Positions 22,330-32,897 of a stretch of DNA of 64,000 nt are shown here, in pieces. The DNA comes from Pisolithus tinctorius (lineage: Eukaryota; Basidiomycota; Agaricomycetes; Boletales; Pisolithaceae), in NCBI GenBank assembly GCA_024663395.1, contig JANFAH010000025.1, positions 434,001 to 498,000 on the forward strand. Direction: 5' to 3'. A model generated the notes under the pieces. The model saw only the letters and a list, made by a program, of their open reading frames with translations. It did not search any database and was not told the origin of the DNA. Numbering within the stretch: position 1 is the first letter of the stretch; each line of letters opens with the position of its first letter. The translations under genes and the position numbers were made by a program.

Positions 22330-24420
22330 CGGCACTGAGGTGGGTCTAGCATATGCCATTAGATCATGAAAGCCAAAGAAAACTCATTGATAGTCCTATA
22401 GCCTGTCCTATGTCCCTTTCGTAGCACGGTCGACGTCCCTGCACCGACTTCCTCACTTGGCTTCTGTTGCAGATTCCTTCATTGATGTTGTCTCGCGTGT
22501 AAGTTCTTCCTTTATATCAGTTGGTCGTTATCGGAATATGCATACCGCATCTTCCAGATGGGGGAACCACTGGCTCTTCCATCAAAGGGTTTGTGAACAG
22601 CGAGCTTCCCGACATCATCGCTCTTATCCGCAAGCACATTTCTGTACCCCTTGCCGTGGATTTCGGAGTTGTTGTGTGTGTTTACTTTGACGTCGTTGTC
22701 GAGGCTGGAGCCGATGGCGTCGTCGTTGGGAGTCGCATTGTCTCCCCCATCAGAGCAGCGCCGGCCGGTCAAGTTCCTCAGGTAGCCGAGAACTTCTGCA
22801 GAGGACTCAAAGGATCATCGCCCTCCAACTCCTCCATTGCCGGAGTTCAAAGTTCGCAATATCATTACCCGGTCGTTGCCGGGAGATCTCGACCGACTGG
22901 AATGACACTTCTCCCGCGCTTCGGCCAGTTTGGCGGCCAATATGTACCGGAAGCACTTTTCGACTGTCTCATCGAGTTAGAGGAGGCTCACAACGCTACG
23001 CGGAATAACCCAACGTTCTGGGCTAAATTCGAAAGCCACTATGGTTACATGAACCGCCCTTCCAAGCCATACTTTGCGGAAAGTCTGACCAAGTATGCTA
23101 ATGGTGCACAGATTTGGCTGAAACGAGAGGATCTGTACGTGTCCGCTAATCATGCAGTTCAATCGGTCTGATCTCATGCTTTTACAGCAACCATACAGGG
23201 TCACATAAGATCAATAACGTAGTTGGCCAGGTGCGCGTTTGCCCGCTCCTTTCAATGTTTTAGGCTGAACGTCAGCCAAGATCCTGTTGAGTAAAGGTCT
23301 CGGCAAAACTCGCGTTATTGCAATCACGGGTGCCGGTCAACATGGTGTGGCGACTGCGACCGTGTGTGCCCGTTTCGGGATGGAGTGCGTCATCGATATG
23401 GGGCCGAGGATGTACGGAGACAAGCTCTACACGTCTTCCATATGAAGATGCTTGGCGCCGAGGTACCCAACTTGCCATGCAAATCAATCAAGCTACTAAT
23501 TAAGTTCTACTCAGGTCGTGCCCGTCCAGTCGGGTTCGAAGACACTGAAGGATGCTGTTAATGAAGCGATAAGATTGGGTCACGAACCTTGCTACAACCC
23601 ACTCCCTCATTGGATTCTGTTTCGGCCCCCATCTGTTCCCGACTATTGTCCGCGACTATCAAAAGGTGATCGGATGTGAAATCAAAGCACAGATGAAGGA
23701 GGCGACAGGGAAACTTCCGGATGTGGTTGTCGCATGCGCTGGAGGCAGCAGCAATGCCATTGGGTCCTTTTGCGAGTTCATCCCGAATACATCCATGCAC
23801 CTCGTGGGTGTTGAGGCAGCAGGTGAGGCTGAGTATATGGATAAATTTATCGTCCTTGTGGGCAAACTCCCGGCAGGGTATCAATGGTGATCGTCGCAGT
23901 GCTACCCTGGCTGGAGGCAAACCGGGTGTCCTACGTGGAGTTCGAACATATGTCCTGCCAGACCCTGCTGGTCAAATCGTAGAAACACTATCAGTGCTGG
24001 ATTGGATTATCCTGGTGTTGGACCAGAACATTCCTGGTTGAAGGATAGCAAATGTGCTGAGTATGTCGTTGCGACGGACGAGGAAGCTTTGAGAGGATTC
24101 TGTCTGTGCACTCAGCTCAAGGGTATCATTCCAGGTTAGTGTTCTTTGATTATGGAGGGAGCATGTTTGATGATGCATTTCAGCATTGGAACCTTTGTAT
24201 GCTCCGTGGGAGGGCATTTGCTGAGTGAAGACACTTGCCAAGGAAACCAACCTAGTGAGTGCAAATGTCATGTTTACTGGTTTCTCCTACCTCTGTTGAC
24301 ATGCTGGAATACAGTGCCTCTCTGGACGAGGTGACAAAGACATAGAACAGATCTCCCAGCTCTTGCCCAGAAAATGGGCTGATTGCCTTGACTGGCACAT
24401 TTGAAAGATGGTAGATGGAA
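22330..24420 (+). pseudogene. Tryptophan synthase relic, copy 3 (alpha C-terminus, linker, full beta)
   Basis: This is the best preserved copy. From 22521 an open stretch gives TGSSIKGFVNSELPDIIALI and EAGADGVVVGSRIV (alpha), a Ser-rich linker, then RFGQFGGQYVPEALFDCL (beta start). An intron at 23135-23187 (GTACGT to CAG) splits EDL from NHTGSHKINNVVGQ; the PLP lysine codon at 23207-23209 is intact. [27 protein letters not shown] and KMLGAEV follow. Frameshifts near 23575 and 23850 break the frame between [25 protein letters not shown] and GVRTYVL. The end ([11 protein letters not shown], then SGRGDKDIEQISQLLP) is recognisable. CpG is retained to about 24080 and nearly absent after 24130. Confidence 0.85.
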
Positions 24421-25312
24421 TCTACCCATAGAGGGGAAAGACTGTAGAAGCTGCAAGTGATCGTGTAAATGAGGGCAAAATGTGCATTCCAGGCAGTTAA
24501 TGAACAAGTATGAACCTACATATGACTCCATGATTATGCTTGTTTGTGCACCCAAATGATAATGGCAGCCTCATCTTCCCCCCTCAACATTCAGTCATAA
24601 TTTCCAGAAAGGACATGAACATCTTCACCCCCTCACCTATGACTCAGCTACTCTGGATAATGCAACTCCACTAGTACCTTAGGTTGCTGGCCAAGGCAGC
24701 CCTGCAGTACATTAGCAATTCCTTTGATGCAGTGGAGCCTAGTATGGTCAGCTGATTAGCCACTTGTTTGTGCTGACAACCAAGCCTGTTAACAGTGACA
24801 GCAATAATATGATCATGCCATGATTGCCATGCTAAACTCCCCTATTGAAGAACTTGTTCATCATTCCCCAACTCTCCTCCATTATCCTTGGTGGAACCCA
24901 TCCTGAGACTGCCCATTCTGTAGTGAGCTCAGTGGGAGAGTGCGTGGGGTACAAGGGCAGAGGATGATATCAAAGCAAAGATGAGGTAGATTGGAGAGGG
25001 AGATAGATATGGGGCAATGCTGTACTACATGTTTGCAGGACCACCTGCTGTGTTGTACAACTTGTGCAGTATGGGAGTGATTTCCCTCTGTCTTTCAGTG
25101 TCAAGTTTGATGTGTACCTCAAGCCTGACAGTTCCTTTGGATTTGGGGGTGCAAATGGCCTGGTGAATGGCCTTCACACAGGGCAGGCAGCTGATGTGTC
25201 AAAAAAGCATAGACACTCATCTGAAGCACTTCCAATTCTTCTGCTTGTAATTCACAACAACATTCTAGATTATGGTGGCAAGTTGATGTTGTGCAGTCAG
25301 GTTGTTGTGTAG
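24421..25312. other. CpG-poor spacer, no gene recognised
   Basis: No supported gene. A short plus frame at 25064-25312 contains SSFGFGGANG, reminiscent of a ketoacyl-synthase motif, but nothing else around it supports that reading. Confidence 0.45.
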
Positions 25313-26480
25313 GTGTCTTGGAAGTTGTGAGAGCTGGCAAAGAACCAGCTTGTTTCCACATTTCATCATGGGAGGCACTACATCTCAATCTGCCTCTCTT
25401 CAATATATGCCAATTGTCAAATTAGTGGTCAGTGTCATATCCATGACTCTTGGACTCAGACTCAGTCCAGTCCAGACCCCTAGCCCCTATCTCCGGTCAA
25501 GTCCGGTCCTAGTCTAGCCTAGAAAACCCAATCCTGGCCCTAGATAACTCAACTCCAGCCTGCATAACTCAAGTCCAGTGTTTTACCCCTATCCCCGGTC
25601 TGTTTCGACCTCCCAGCCTTGCACTGCTCCACCCTGGTCCTCCTAGGTCTATGTCTGGGTCACCCAGACATAACTCTGGTCTGTTTCCCTTTGTTTGTAC
25701 TATATTTAGTCTAGCCCGTTCATCTGACTCTGCTTACTGTACAAATCCTGTGTCTGACCCTGGTATGCTGGTCACCCGGACTTTGGCTGTTAGCCTCGGC
25801 ACAGCCACTATGGCTATCCACTCTCTTGCTAATCTTCTTGCTAATAGCTTATTAACAAGTCCAGCTCTATGTTTGTTATCCCAGACCAGCCTCATGTATT
25901 TAACCCCTGTACATACTTCATAGCACCCTCAGTCAGAATATCAATTAAGTATTACCCTCAACTCCGTACTACCCCTTGAGTCTACTCTATAGCTAAGGCC
26001 AAGCCTTAAGCTATCCCCGACCCCTGTCCTGGACCTCTCCCTGGCTTGCATAAGGGTACAGCACATAAGCTGAGACCAAGGGAGGTAGATCCAACCCCGG
26101 ACCGGCTTCCCCTTGTGCACACTCCAACACCGGTTGGTTTCCCACGCTACCGGTCTTATTCCCATGCTCCCGGCCTTAAGTCTGGTCCTCCGGACTTAGC
26201 CCCTGACCTTCGGCCTTAACTCCAGTCTAACCAGACTTGGCCCCTGTCTCCCGGCCTTGATTCTGGCCACTCGGACTTGGCCCCTGTCACCTGAGGGTAA
26301 ACCCGCACTTCACAGTCAGATACATCATTGAACAACATGTCATGAAAGAACTTCTGGCTGACATGGAGGTACCATGGGCAGCAGAGGATGGAGAGATCTT
26401 AGACTTGGACCTGGAGCCTGGAGAGGCCACAACTATGAATCCTGTTCTTACGAAGATCATAGACATTGATATATGAACAT
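25313..26480 (+). repeat. Local repeat X, copy 2, split by a solo LTR
   Basis: The parts 25313-25432 and 26315-26480 match repeat X at 9955-10120 (GAGAGCTGGCAAAGAA; GACTTGGACC; GAGGCCACAACT). The 882-bp LTR between them is flanked by GTCAG on both sides, so copy 1 serves approximately as the empty site. Confidence 0.65.
25433..26314 (+). repeat. Solo LTR (882 bp), family S, copy 1, with 5-bp TSD GTCAG
   Basis: It starts TGTCAT and ends TTCACA. GTCAG is present immediately before (25428-25432) and after (26315-26319). It is about 90 percent similar by eye to 40621-41525. No internal retrotransposon sequence is present, so it is a solo LTR left after recombination. An ATGTATTTAACCCC stretch near 25890 is a plausible promoter. 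Orientation is arbitrary because no coding region is attached. Confidence 0.9.
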
Positions 26481-26872
26481 TTTGATCCTGCAGTAACCAT
26501 CTGCTTGACATTGTTGTCCTCCTTCAAGTGCTCCTGCACATATCAACCAGAATGGTCACAATCAAGGTTAAATTCACACTCAACCATACTTTTGAACAAT
26601 TCTAGGTTCATCATGCTAGGTATGGCCTTCAAGTGGTTGTGATATGTATCATCAATAATCTCCTGGACCCTCTGCTTCCTTTCTGCAATTTTCTTTGGTG
26701 ATGAAGCTTGTCACTTTCAGTCCAGCAATAGATCACCATTGCTGATACTGAAACCATTATGGAAAAGCCAGTAGTTGATGACCATTTGTATACCAGTGAA
26801 GACCTGACACATGGCAGGACATTTCTTGCAGAAGACAATATATATCAGACTGCCCTGGGTCACACCAACCAT
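26462..26872 (-). pseudogene. RPB1 (RNA polymerase II largest subunit) fragment B
   Basis: Minus-strand reading gives VGVTQGSLIYIVF, FTGIQMVINYWLFHNGFS, a kinase-like false frame shift, then KIAERKQRVQEIIDDTYHNH and HLKEDNNVKQMVTAGSK. These are consecutive blocks of the RPB1 core around the funnel region. The expected SIGIGDTIAD is degraded and several frameshifts and a stop follow. CpG is almost absent. The fragment ends abruptly after SYINV at about 26462. It is a non-functional relic. Confidence 0.8.
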
Positions 26873-27265
26873 TTCTTTGTACATGAACTGGATGAGGTCA
26901 CCCAATGGATCATGCACTGCACTGCCATAGTAGACCATGACATCCTCCAGCACCTTGATGAGACATCATTGGATGTAGCCTGTCTCCTCCATTGACAACA
27001 GTATCAATGAGAGCTTCTTGACCAACCATGGCATGGAAACAGACCTCCTGCAGGGTCAGCCCACACAGGTATGGTCCTCCATCAATCCACTCACCTCTGA
27101 ACTGAAGTCATCCTTGGTAAAGCAAGGTAACATCCAATGGTGGAAGCTAAATGGTATACACTTTCCTCCTACAACTCTGCCACTTGACACAGGTGGATAT
27201 CTGTCAGACATTGATATATGAACCTTTGGGTTCTGCAGTGACCATTCACAAGCAAGGTCAGGTCA
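26873..27265 (-). pseudogene. RPB1 fragment A, normally downstream of fragment B
   Basis: Minus-strand blocks are MVTAEPKGSYINV, CIPFSFHH, FTKDDFS, a frame reading LTLQEVCFHAM and ALIDT, and LEDVMVYYGSAVHDPLGDLI. They match the RPB1 order GSFINIS, IPFGFRHRTLPHF, FFFHAM, LIDTAVKTAETGYIQ, LEDVMV. In the protein this segment comes after fragment B, but here it is upstream on the same strand, and it overlaps B by the repeated MVTA...SYINV block. The two are therefore parts of two copies, not one broken gene. Confidence 0.78.
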
Positions 27266-27754
27266 GTTTATGCTTGATTGTAAAGTTACAAAATTATGTC
27301 TTGCCTACTAAACCTAGTGCATGTTTTGATTTGTGTGCATCACTGAGTTTTCAATCATGGGAAATGAGTAGGCACACTGTGCAGTCCCAGACATAGCATG
27401 CAGTGGGGGAGAAATGAAATGTGGACAACAGCTTTTAAGAAATTGGTAAAGCCAAGAGTTGAGAACAGGATGGCTTCATCATCAACCTTTGCTTCTAATG
27501 AGCCTTCAACTCCAAAGCATCCTGAGAACAAGTGAATGTCAAGGTCAGTAATAGGGGGGAACTGCTCAGTGCCCATCTCAGCCAGGTAGCCAAGCTGAAG
27601 ACATGTGCATCATGTTCATCACTGTGGGACTGCACTAGTACTGGCAAAGAGGACAACATAAACAAGGGATGTAGTCATGCACATCAGCCCCTCTACAAAT
27701 CATGAATCATCAGACACCTCCCAAAAAAACAATGGGCAGGTCAGACCATGCCAC
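27266..27754. other. CpG-poor spacer
   Basis: No gene recognised between the RPB1 relic and the LTR of gypsy A. Confidence 0.5.
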
Positions 27755-28338
27755 TGTCATGACTGTGCCCAGACCACCCCAGACTGGCTCTACCCCAGTC
27801 TTGACTGGTCTCATCCAACCCTTGCCCCAGTCCCAGCCTTCACCCTTTGACCTAGAAATGTGTTAGCCCACAAGGCACTGCAAGGCAGTGCCCAGTCAAG
27901 TTGTCCCCTCAGTTTAGTACTGGGCTGGTGTAACACCTGGCCCAGCCACAAGTCCTGCCCCAGTTCCTGGTAATCCTTTGTTCATAGTCTTTGCTTGATA
28001 ATATTCTTTATAACACTACTTACCAATGTGTTTACCAATCATCATTGTACCAGTGCAGACCCGGCTCTGGTGCTATGTTACACTTAGGTTACCTTTAGTA
28101 TTTAAGCCATAGGATAATCTGTTTTAGCCTCAGTCTGAAATCAACTCAGTCTTGTCTTAACCCAGTCTCTCTGATCTCTGTCTCCTGTCTCTCAACCAGA
28201 CTATGGCCCATGCAAGGGAATAGCACTGCACCACCAGTTGCTAAGTCCAACAGTCCAACCCTCTAGTCTCTTGTCTACCCTCTGACCCCCAACTGGACTC
28301 CAGACCAGCTTTGGACCAGTGAAGACCTGGACTTAACA
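27755..28338 (+). repeat. 5' LTR of gypsy A (584 bp)
   Basis: It runs from TGTCATGACTG to GACTTAACA and matches, in reverse, the two LTRs of element B (50576-51152 and 59460-60046). AGTATTTAAGCC near 28098 is a TATA-like promoter element. Confidence 0.9.
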
Positions 28339-30976
28339 GTATTTCAGACTCATACTTGTGTGGGTCACTACCCTTCTGTCCAGATCTCAATAATACTCTC
28401 TCAGCATGCCTACCCAAACCAGAACTCAAGCAGCATGGGCACATGCTACTACCAATCCAGATTCCACCTCAGCAATTGACTTGTGCCACACCACTGCCCT
28501 GGTGTCCTTAGGGACAGCCAGAAGGTTGCCCAGTGAAGTCAACAACTTCCAGGGCTTCTCAGCCCATAAATCCACTACTCCCATTCCTAATTGACCTCCC
28601 ACACCCACTAATGATCCAGATGATGAACTGGACCCAGATGAACCAGATGACTTCAATCCTGGTGGTAATGACCCTGGTGATGATGGTCCTGGTGACAATG
28701 GGCCAGGAGATGAACTGGATAATGATGATGAAGAACCCCTCCCAGAGGATGATGTCGAGCCTGGTGTAACTGTGCTTGATAATCTTGCCAAAGCCATTGA
28801 GCTCCTCACATGCAATGCCCACACCAGCTCTGAGTCCTCTTCTAGAACCAAGTTGTGCAAACCAGACACCTTTGATGGGACAGACCAAAAGAAGCTGTGC
28901 ACATTTCTTATCCAGTGCAAACTCAACTTCCAGGACCAGCCCTGGGCCTTTCGAAGTGACCAGGCTAAGGTCACCTTCATGCAGTCATTCCTGAAAGGGA
29001 TGGCTCTCAAGTGGTTCGAACTGGACTTACTTGGGACTGAAGACCTGGAGGACTGGCCCTACTGGATGGACTCTTGGAAGGAGTTCATCATAGAACTTCA
29101 AACCACTTTTGGACCTCACAACCTGGTGGCTGATGCTGAAAGCCAGCTAGACCACCTTCAGATGAAAGATAATCACCAGGTCAATAAGTACATAGTCGAG
29201 TTCAACTGGCTTGCCTCTCAAGTCCAGGGATATGGTGATGGCGCCCTGCACCACTTTTTCTACACTGGTCTCCCTGACTGCATCAAAGATGAGGTCAGCT
29301 GGGTTGGCAAACCAAGAACCTTGCACGAGCTTTGCCACCTAGCTCAGGAGATTGATGCATGTTACTGGGAGTGCAAAGAGGAGATTCAGTGGTCCAGTAA
29401 ACACCAGGGGTCTTCCTCTGGTAACAAGTCAACTCCCAAACCCAGTCACAACAGCCAGTCCAAGCCTGGTCAAGAGAAATCCAAGACTGGCAATAGCTCT
29501 GGAAATTGCAACTCCAGTAACCAGTCCTCAGCTAAATCTGTCTCCACCAGTCAGGCTGGCTCTAACACACCCAAGCCAGACTCAAGCAAGTTGGGCAAAG
29601 ATGGCAAGCTGACACTGGAGGAGCACAAGCATTGCAGAGACAATAACCTTTGCATGTTCTGTGGGGGCACTGGACATTTTGCAGATAAGTGTCCTAAGAA
29701 AGCTGGGAAAGCCAAGGCTTGCACTGTGGCAACCTCTGAGGCAGCACTGGCCTCAACCTTGGGTTCTGCCCCTGAGGCAAAAAAAATAGGTAGCAGCTCT
29801 CAGGACTCTGCACAGGCTGAGAGCTGCATTGACTCCAGCTGTGCACCTATGGAGGCCTGCCTCAATGCATCTGCTCTTTCCAATCCAAACTCATTAACTC
29901 CCCATGTTTCTATTATCAGTCACAGTTTGCCCTGGTTTCATACTCTAGTGGACTCTGGTTCCACACATAGCTTCATAGATAAAGATTTTGTTAATCAACA
30001 TTCATTTGCCCCTTATCCCATGTCCCCTATCCAACTCTGGCTCTTTGATGGGTCATCAAGTTTTGTCATCACTCAAGCAGTAGATCTTTCAGTTCAATTT
30101 GCAACTGGCAATGTCACCCCAGTAACCCTGTTTCTAGCCCTGTTGAATTCTGAATGTAAGATAGTCCTTGGACATGACTGGCTCACCCACTACAATCTGT
30201 TGATTGGTTGGGTATTGAGCAGTCTAACATTCCAGACATCTACAGGAGGAATGCCAACCCTGTTGACACCCCCTGCCACACTGGTCTTAACCAGTCTTCC
30301 CAAACCCAGTCTACCTGACCAACCCAACCCTGGTCCTGTGCCATCTGTACCATCTGTCAACTCACTGGTTCGCACCCCCCTGAAAGCTCCCCCTATTGCC
30401 CTGATCAATGCAGCTGTGTATGTATGCACTTGCAAGCTAGAGGGATCTACCCAATTCCAGCTTCATCTGTGCCCATTGGACCTGGTCCTGGCCCAGTCTA
30501 CTTCTACCAGTCTGCCACCAGACCTGGCCAGTGTACCAAAGGACTACCACAACTTTGCTGACATCTTTAGCAAAGCCAAGGCCTCTACTCTCCCCCCACA
30601 CCAGGAGTACAACCTTAAGATCAAATTGGAAGAGGGTACTACACCACCCATAGGAACCATCTACTGGCTATCCCCAGTTGAGCTGCAAGCTCTCTGGGCC
30701 TTCATTGACAAAAATCTGACTACCAGTTTCATCTGGCCCACCTCTTCCCCCTATGCTGCACCAGTCCTCTTTGTAAAGAAGAAGGACTGTTCACTCCAGT
30801 TATGTGTTGACTTCCAGGGCCTTAACAAGCTCACCAAGAAAGACCAGTATCCCCTACCACTAATATCTGATCTACTCGACTCCCCTAGTCGTGCCAAAAT
30901 CTACACTAAGATTGACTTAAGGCATGCATATCACCTTGTCCAGATTGCACCTGGTGATGAGTGGAAAACAGCCTTT

Positions 30977-31711
30977 TGTCAAGTCCAGGCCTACTCTGAC
31001 CAACTCTGATGCTATACAAGGTCTAGAGGAGGGTCCGGAAGCAAGTCTGACACACAGGAACAGAACTCTGACTAGTGGAGTGTTGGCAGGGACAAAGACT
31101 GCCGAAGCAAGGGCAGAGCAGAATGAGGGCATCGGGTTTAGCTTGTGCACTACCCCCTTGCATGATCTCAGCCCTCATATTTCAGAGGGAGAGTACAGAT
31201 GGAGAGTCAGAGGTAACTCCAACAGACAGAGGTCAGAGGCAGAAGGAGTAGGAACTAAGTTGATATTTGTACTGAAGAACAGTGGAGTACGATACATGCT
31301 TTTATACTGTTACAGAGGTACAGTAACTGGAATTGGAACTGACATATGGAGACCCAGAAATTTTCAAGTAAAAACTTCCTAGACAATGAATGAAGGGTAG
31401 ATGGAGGACATACCAATGGGTAACATAGAACACCCAGAAAAGGAAACAGTCCAGATGCTGGACCATGCAGTGTGCATGCTGTGGAGTACCTGACTGCACG
31501 CTGTCAGGGAGAAGTCTGAAGGTAGCCACATGACCACTCAGAGAGCAGTCCACTTGGTCTGGTAGGAGAACAACACAAGTCTGACAGCAGTCAGAGTAGA
31601 GATGGTTCGTAGAAGATAGAAGGTGGGCAGAGTTGGTGTGGAGTGAGCAAAAGACTGGCAGAAGAGGGTGTGGAGTGAGTAAAGACTTAGAGTGAACGCA
31701 CGGTTATGACA
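30977..31711 (+). repeat. Solo LTR of the gypsy D family (735 bp), TSD CCTTT
   Basis: It begins TGTCAAGTCC and ends TTATGACA. CCTTT occurs immediately before (30972-30976) and after (31712-31716). It matches the element D LTR at 48823-49535 in the same plus-strand orientation, meaning it is antisense to gypsy A. Removing it with one CCTTT joins AAAACAGCC-TTT to AGAATGTGC and restores the RT frame (TAF-RMCYGS). Confidence 0.93.
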
Positions 31712-31816
31712 CCTTTAGAATGTGCTATGGGTCTTATGAGTGGTTGGTGATGCCTTTTGGTCTTACCAATGCCCCAGCTGCCTTTCAGTGGTTTGTCAAT
31801 TCAATCTTTGCAGATA

Positions 31817-32033
31817 CAGTGAGGGACAAAAGTGTTGCAATGTTTGTGCAGTGTGACTTGCTGTGGATGTAGCTTGGGCTATTCTGCACAGATAATGATG
31901 ATACCTATACCATTGGAAAGGGGTGACTCTAAGCTTTCCAGAGCACTAAGGTCCAGTCCAAACAAAGCAATACATGCTGAGATATACCTTATTCTTTCTG
32001 AAAAGTGCATTGCAACGCTTTTGTCCCTGACTG
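31817..32033. mobile_element. 217-bp MITE with 26-bp terminal inverted repeats
   Basis: The left end CAGTGAGGGACAAAAGTG... is matched by the reverse complement of the right end, CAGTCAGGGACAAAAGCG..., with two mismatches over 26 nt. There is no coding capacity. The left end follows TA, as in Tc1/mariner-type insertions, but no TA follows the right end, so the family is uncertain. Confidence 0.75.
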
Positions 32034-32305
32034 GTGGAATAGTGAAAAGTGACCTTTTGATGGGATTAAGGGCATGAAGGATGGGAAAATATGATTACAT
32101 AATAGACTACATGATCCTCCAGATGATTTGTCAGCATGTAAACAATGACAAACATTGGACTTGTACCATTAACCCTCCCTCTTTTACCACAACTCATGAA
32201 ATCATCTCTCTAGCTCACATGGTCATTTTCTCAAGGAATTCTTATCAAATACTGGTGGCCACCACAGTGCCATCAGTATAACATGCTCTCAGAATCATCA
32301 GTCCC
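32034..32305. other. Unassigned sequence between MITE and foldback element
   Basis: It does not match gypsy A coding sequence. I see no ORF of note. Confidence 0.4.
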
Positions 32306-32897
32306 TTAAAAAACCTGCTGTCAGTCATTTCCTGGACTGTTTTCCCCCCATGCCTGATGTGTTCTGGGACTAATCAGTACTTGGAAGGCTGAGAATGTTT
32401 TGGAGGTCAATCTGGCACTTTAGAACATGATGGACAAACTATCCCCCTCTCAACCAATGCATTTCTGGCACAGGAACACTGGTATGGAAGTTGGGGTGAG
32501 ACAAAACTTCCTTGTGCTCTGAGCACCATAAGAGGGTTCACTAGATCTTGCTCTGATCTGAACTGTAGATGACTGGGGAAGGATTATTTGGTCATATGTC
32601 ACCAAAGGCAATATTCAGGGCCAGATGGAAGCACAGGATTCTGCTCCATGGCAGTTCAGTAGCATATCCTTCTGATGACACCCAGGGGTAAAGAGGATTT
32701 TGTCTTGCCCTAACTTCCATACCACTGTACCTGTGCCAGAAATGCATTGGTTGAGAGGGGGATAGTTTGTCCATCATGTTCTAAAGTGCCAGATTGACCT
32801 CCAAAACATTCTCAGCCTTCCAAGTACTGATTAGTCCCAGAACACATCAGGCATGGGGGGAAACAGTCCAGGAAATGACTGACAGCAGGTTTTTTAA
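32306..32897. mobile_element. 592-bp foldback element, about 200-bp inverted arms, TTAA ends
   Basis: The left arm (about 32306-32506) and right arm (about 32698-32897) are reverse complements over most of their length, for example AACCTGCTGTCAGTCATTTC against its complement at the right end. Both ends carry TTAA, the target duplicated by piggyBac-type transposases. The loop of about 190 bp has no coding potential. It sits in the RT of gypsy A. Confidence 0.82.

Noticed and set aside
22330..24420. trp copy 3 as a functional tryptophan synthase gene
   Set aside because: Frameshifts near 23575 and 23850 and the missing alpha N-terminal half break it, even with the lysine and an intron intact.
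25064..25312. Possible ketoacyl-synthase fragment (SSFGFGGANG)
   Set aside because: Only one short motif, no neighbouring conserved blocks and no continuing frame.
28426..29010. 194-codon minus-strand open frame in gypsy A
   Set aside because: It is the complement of gag, with Ser/Pro runs from the acidic D/G/P linker. Gag in the other direction has recognised motifs.
31817..32033. Assigning the MITE firmly to Tc1/mariner
   Set aside because: TA precedes the left end but does not follow the right end, so the diagnostic TA duplication is not shown.
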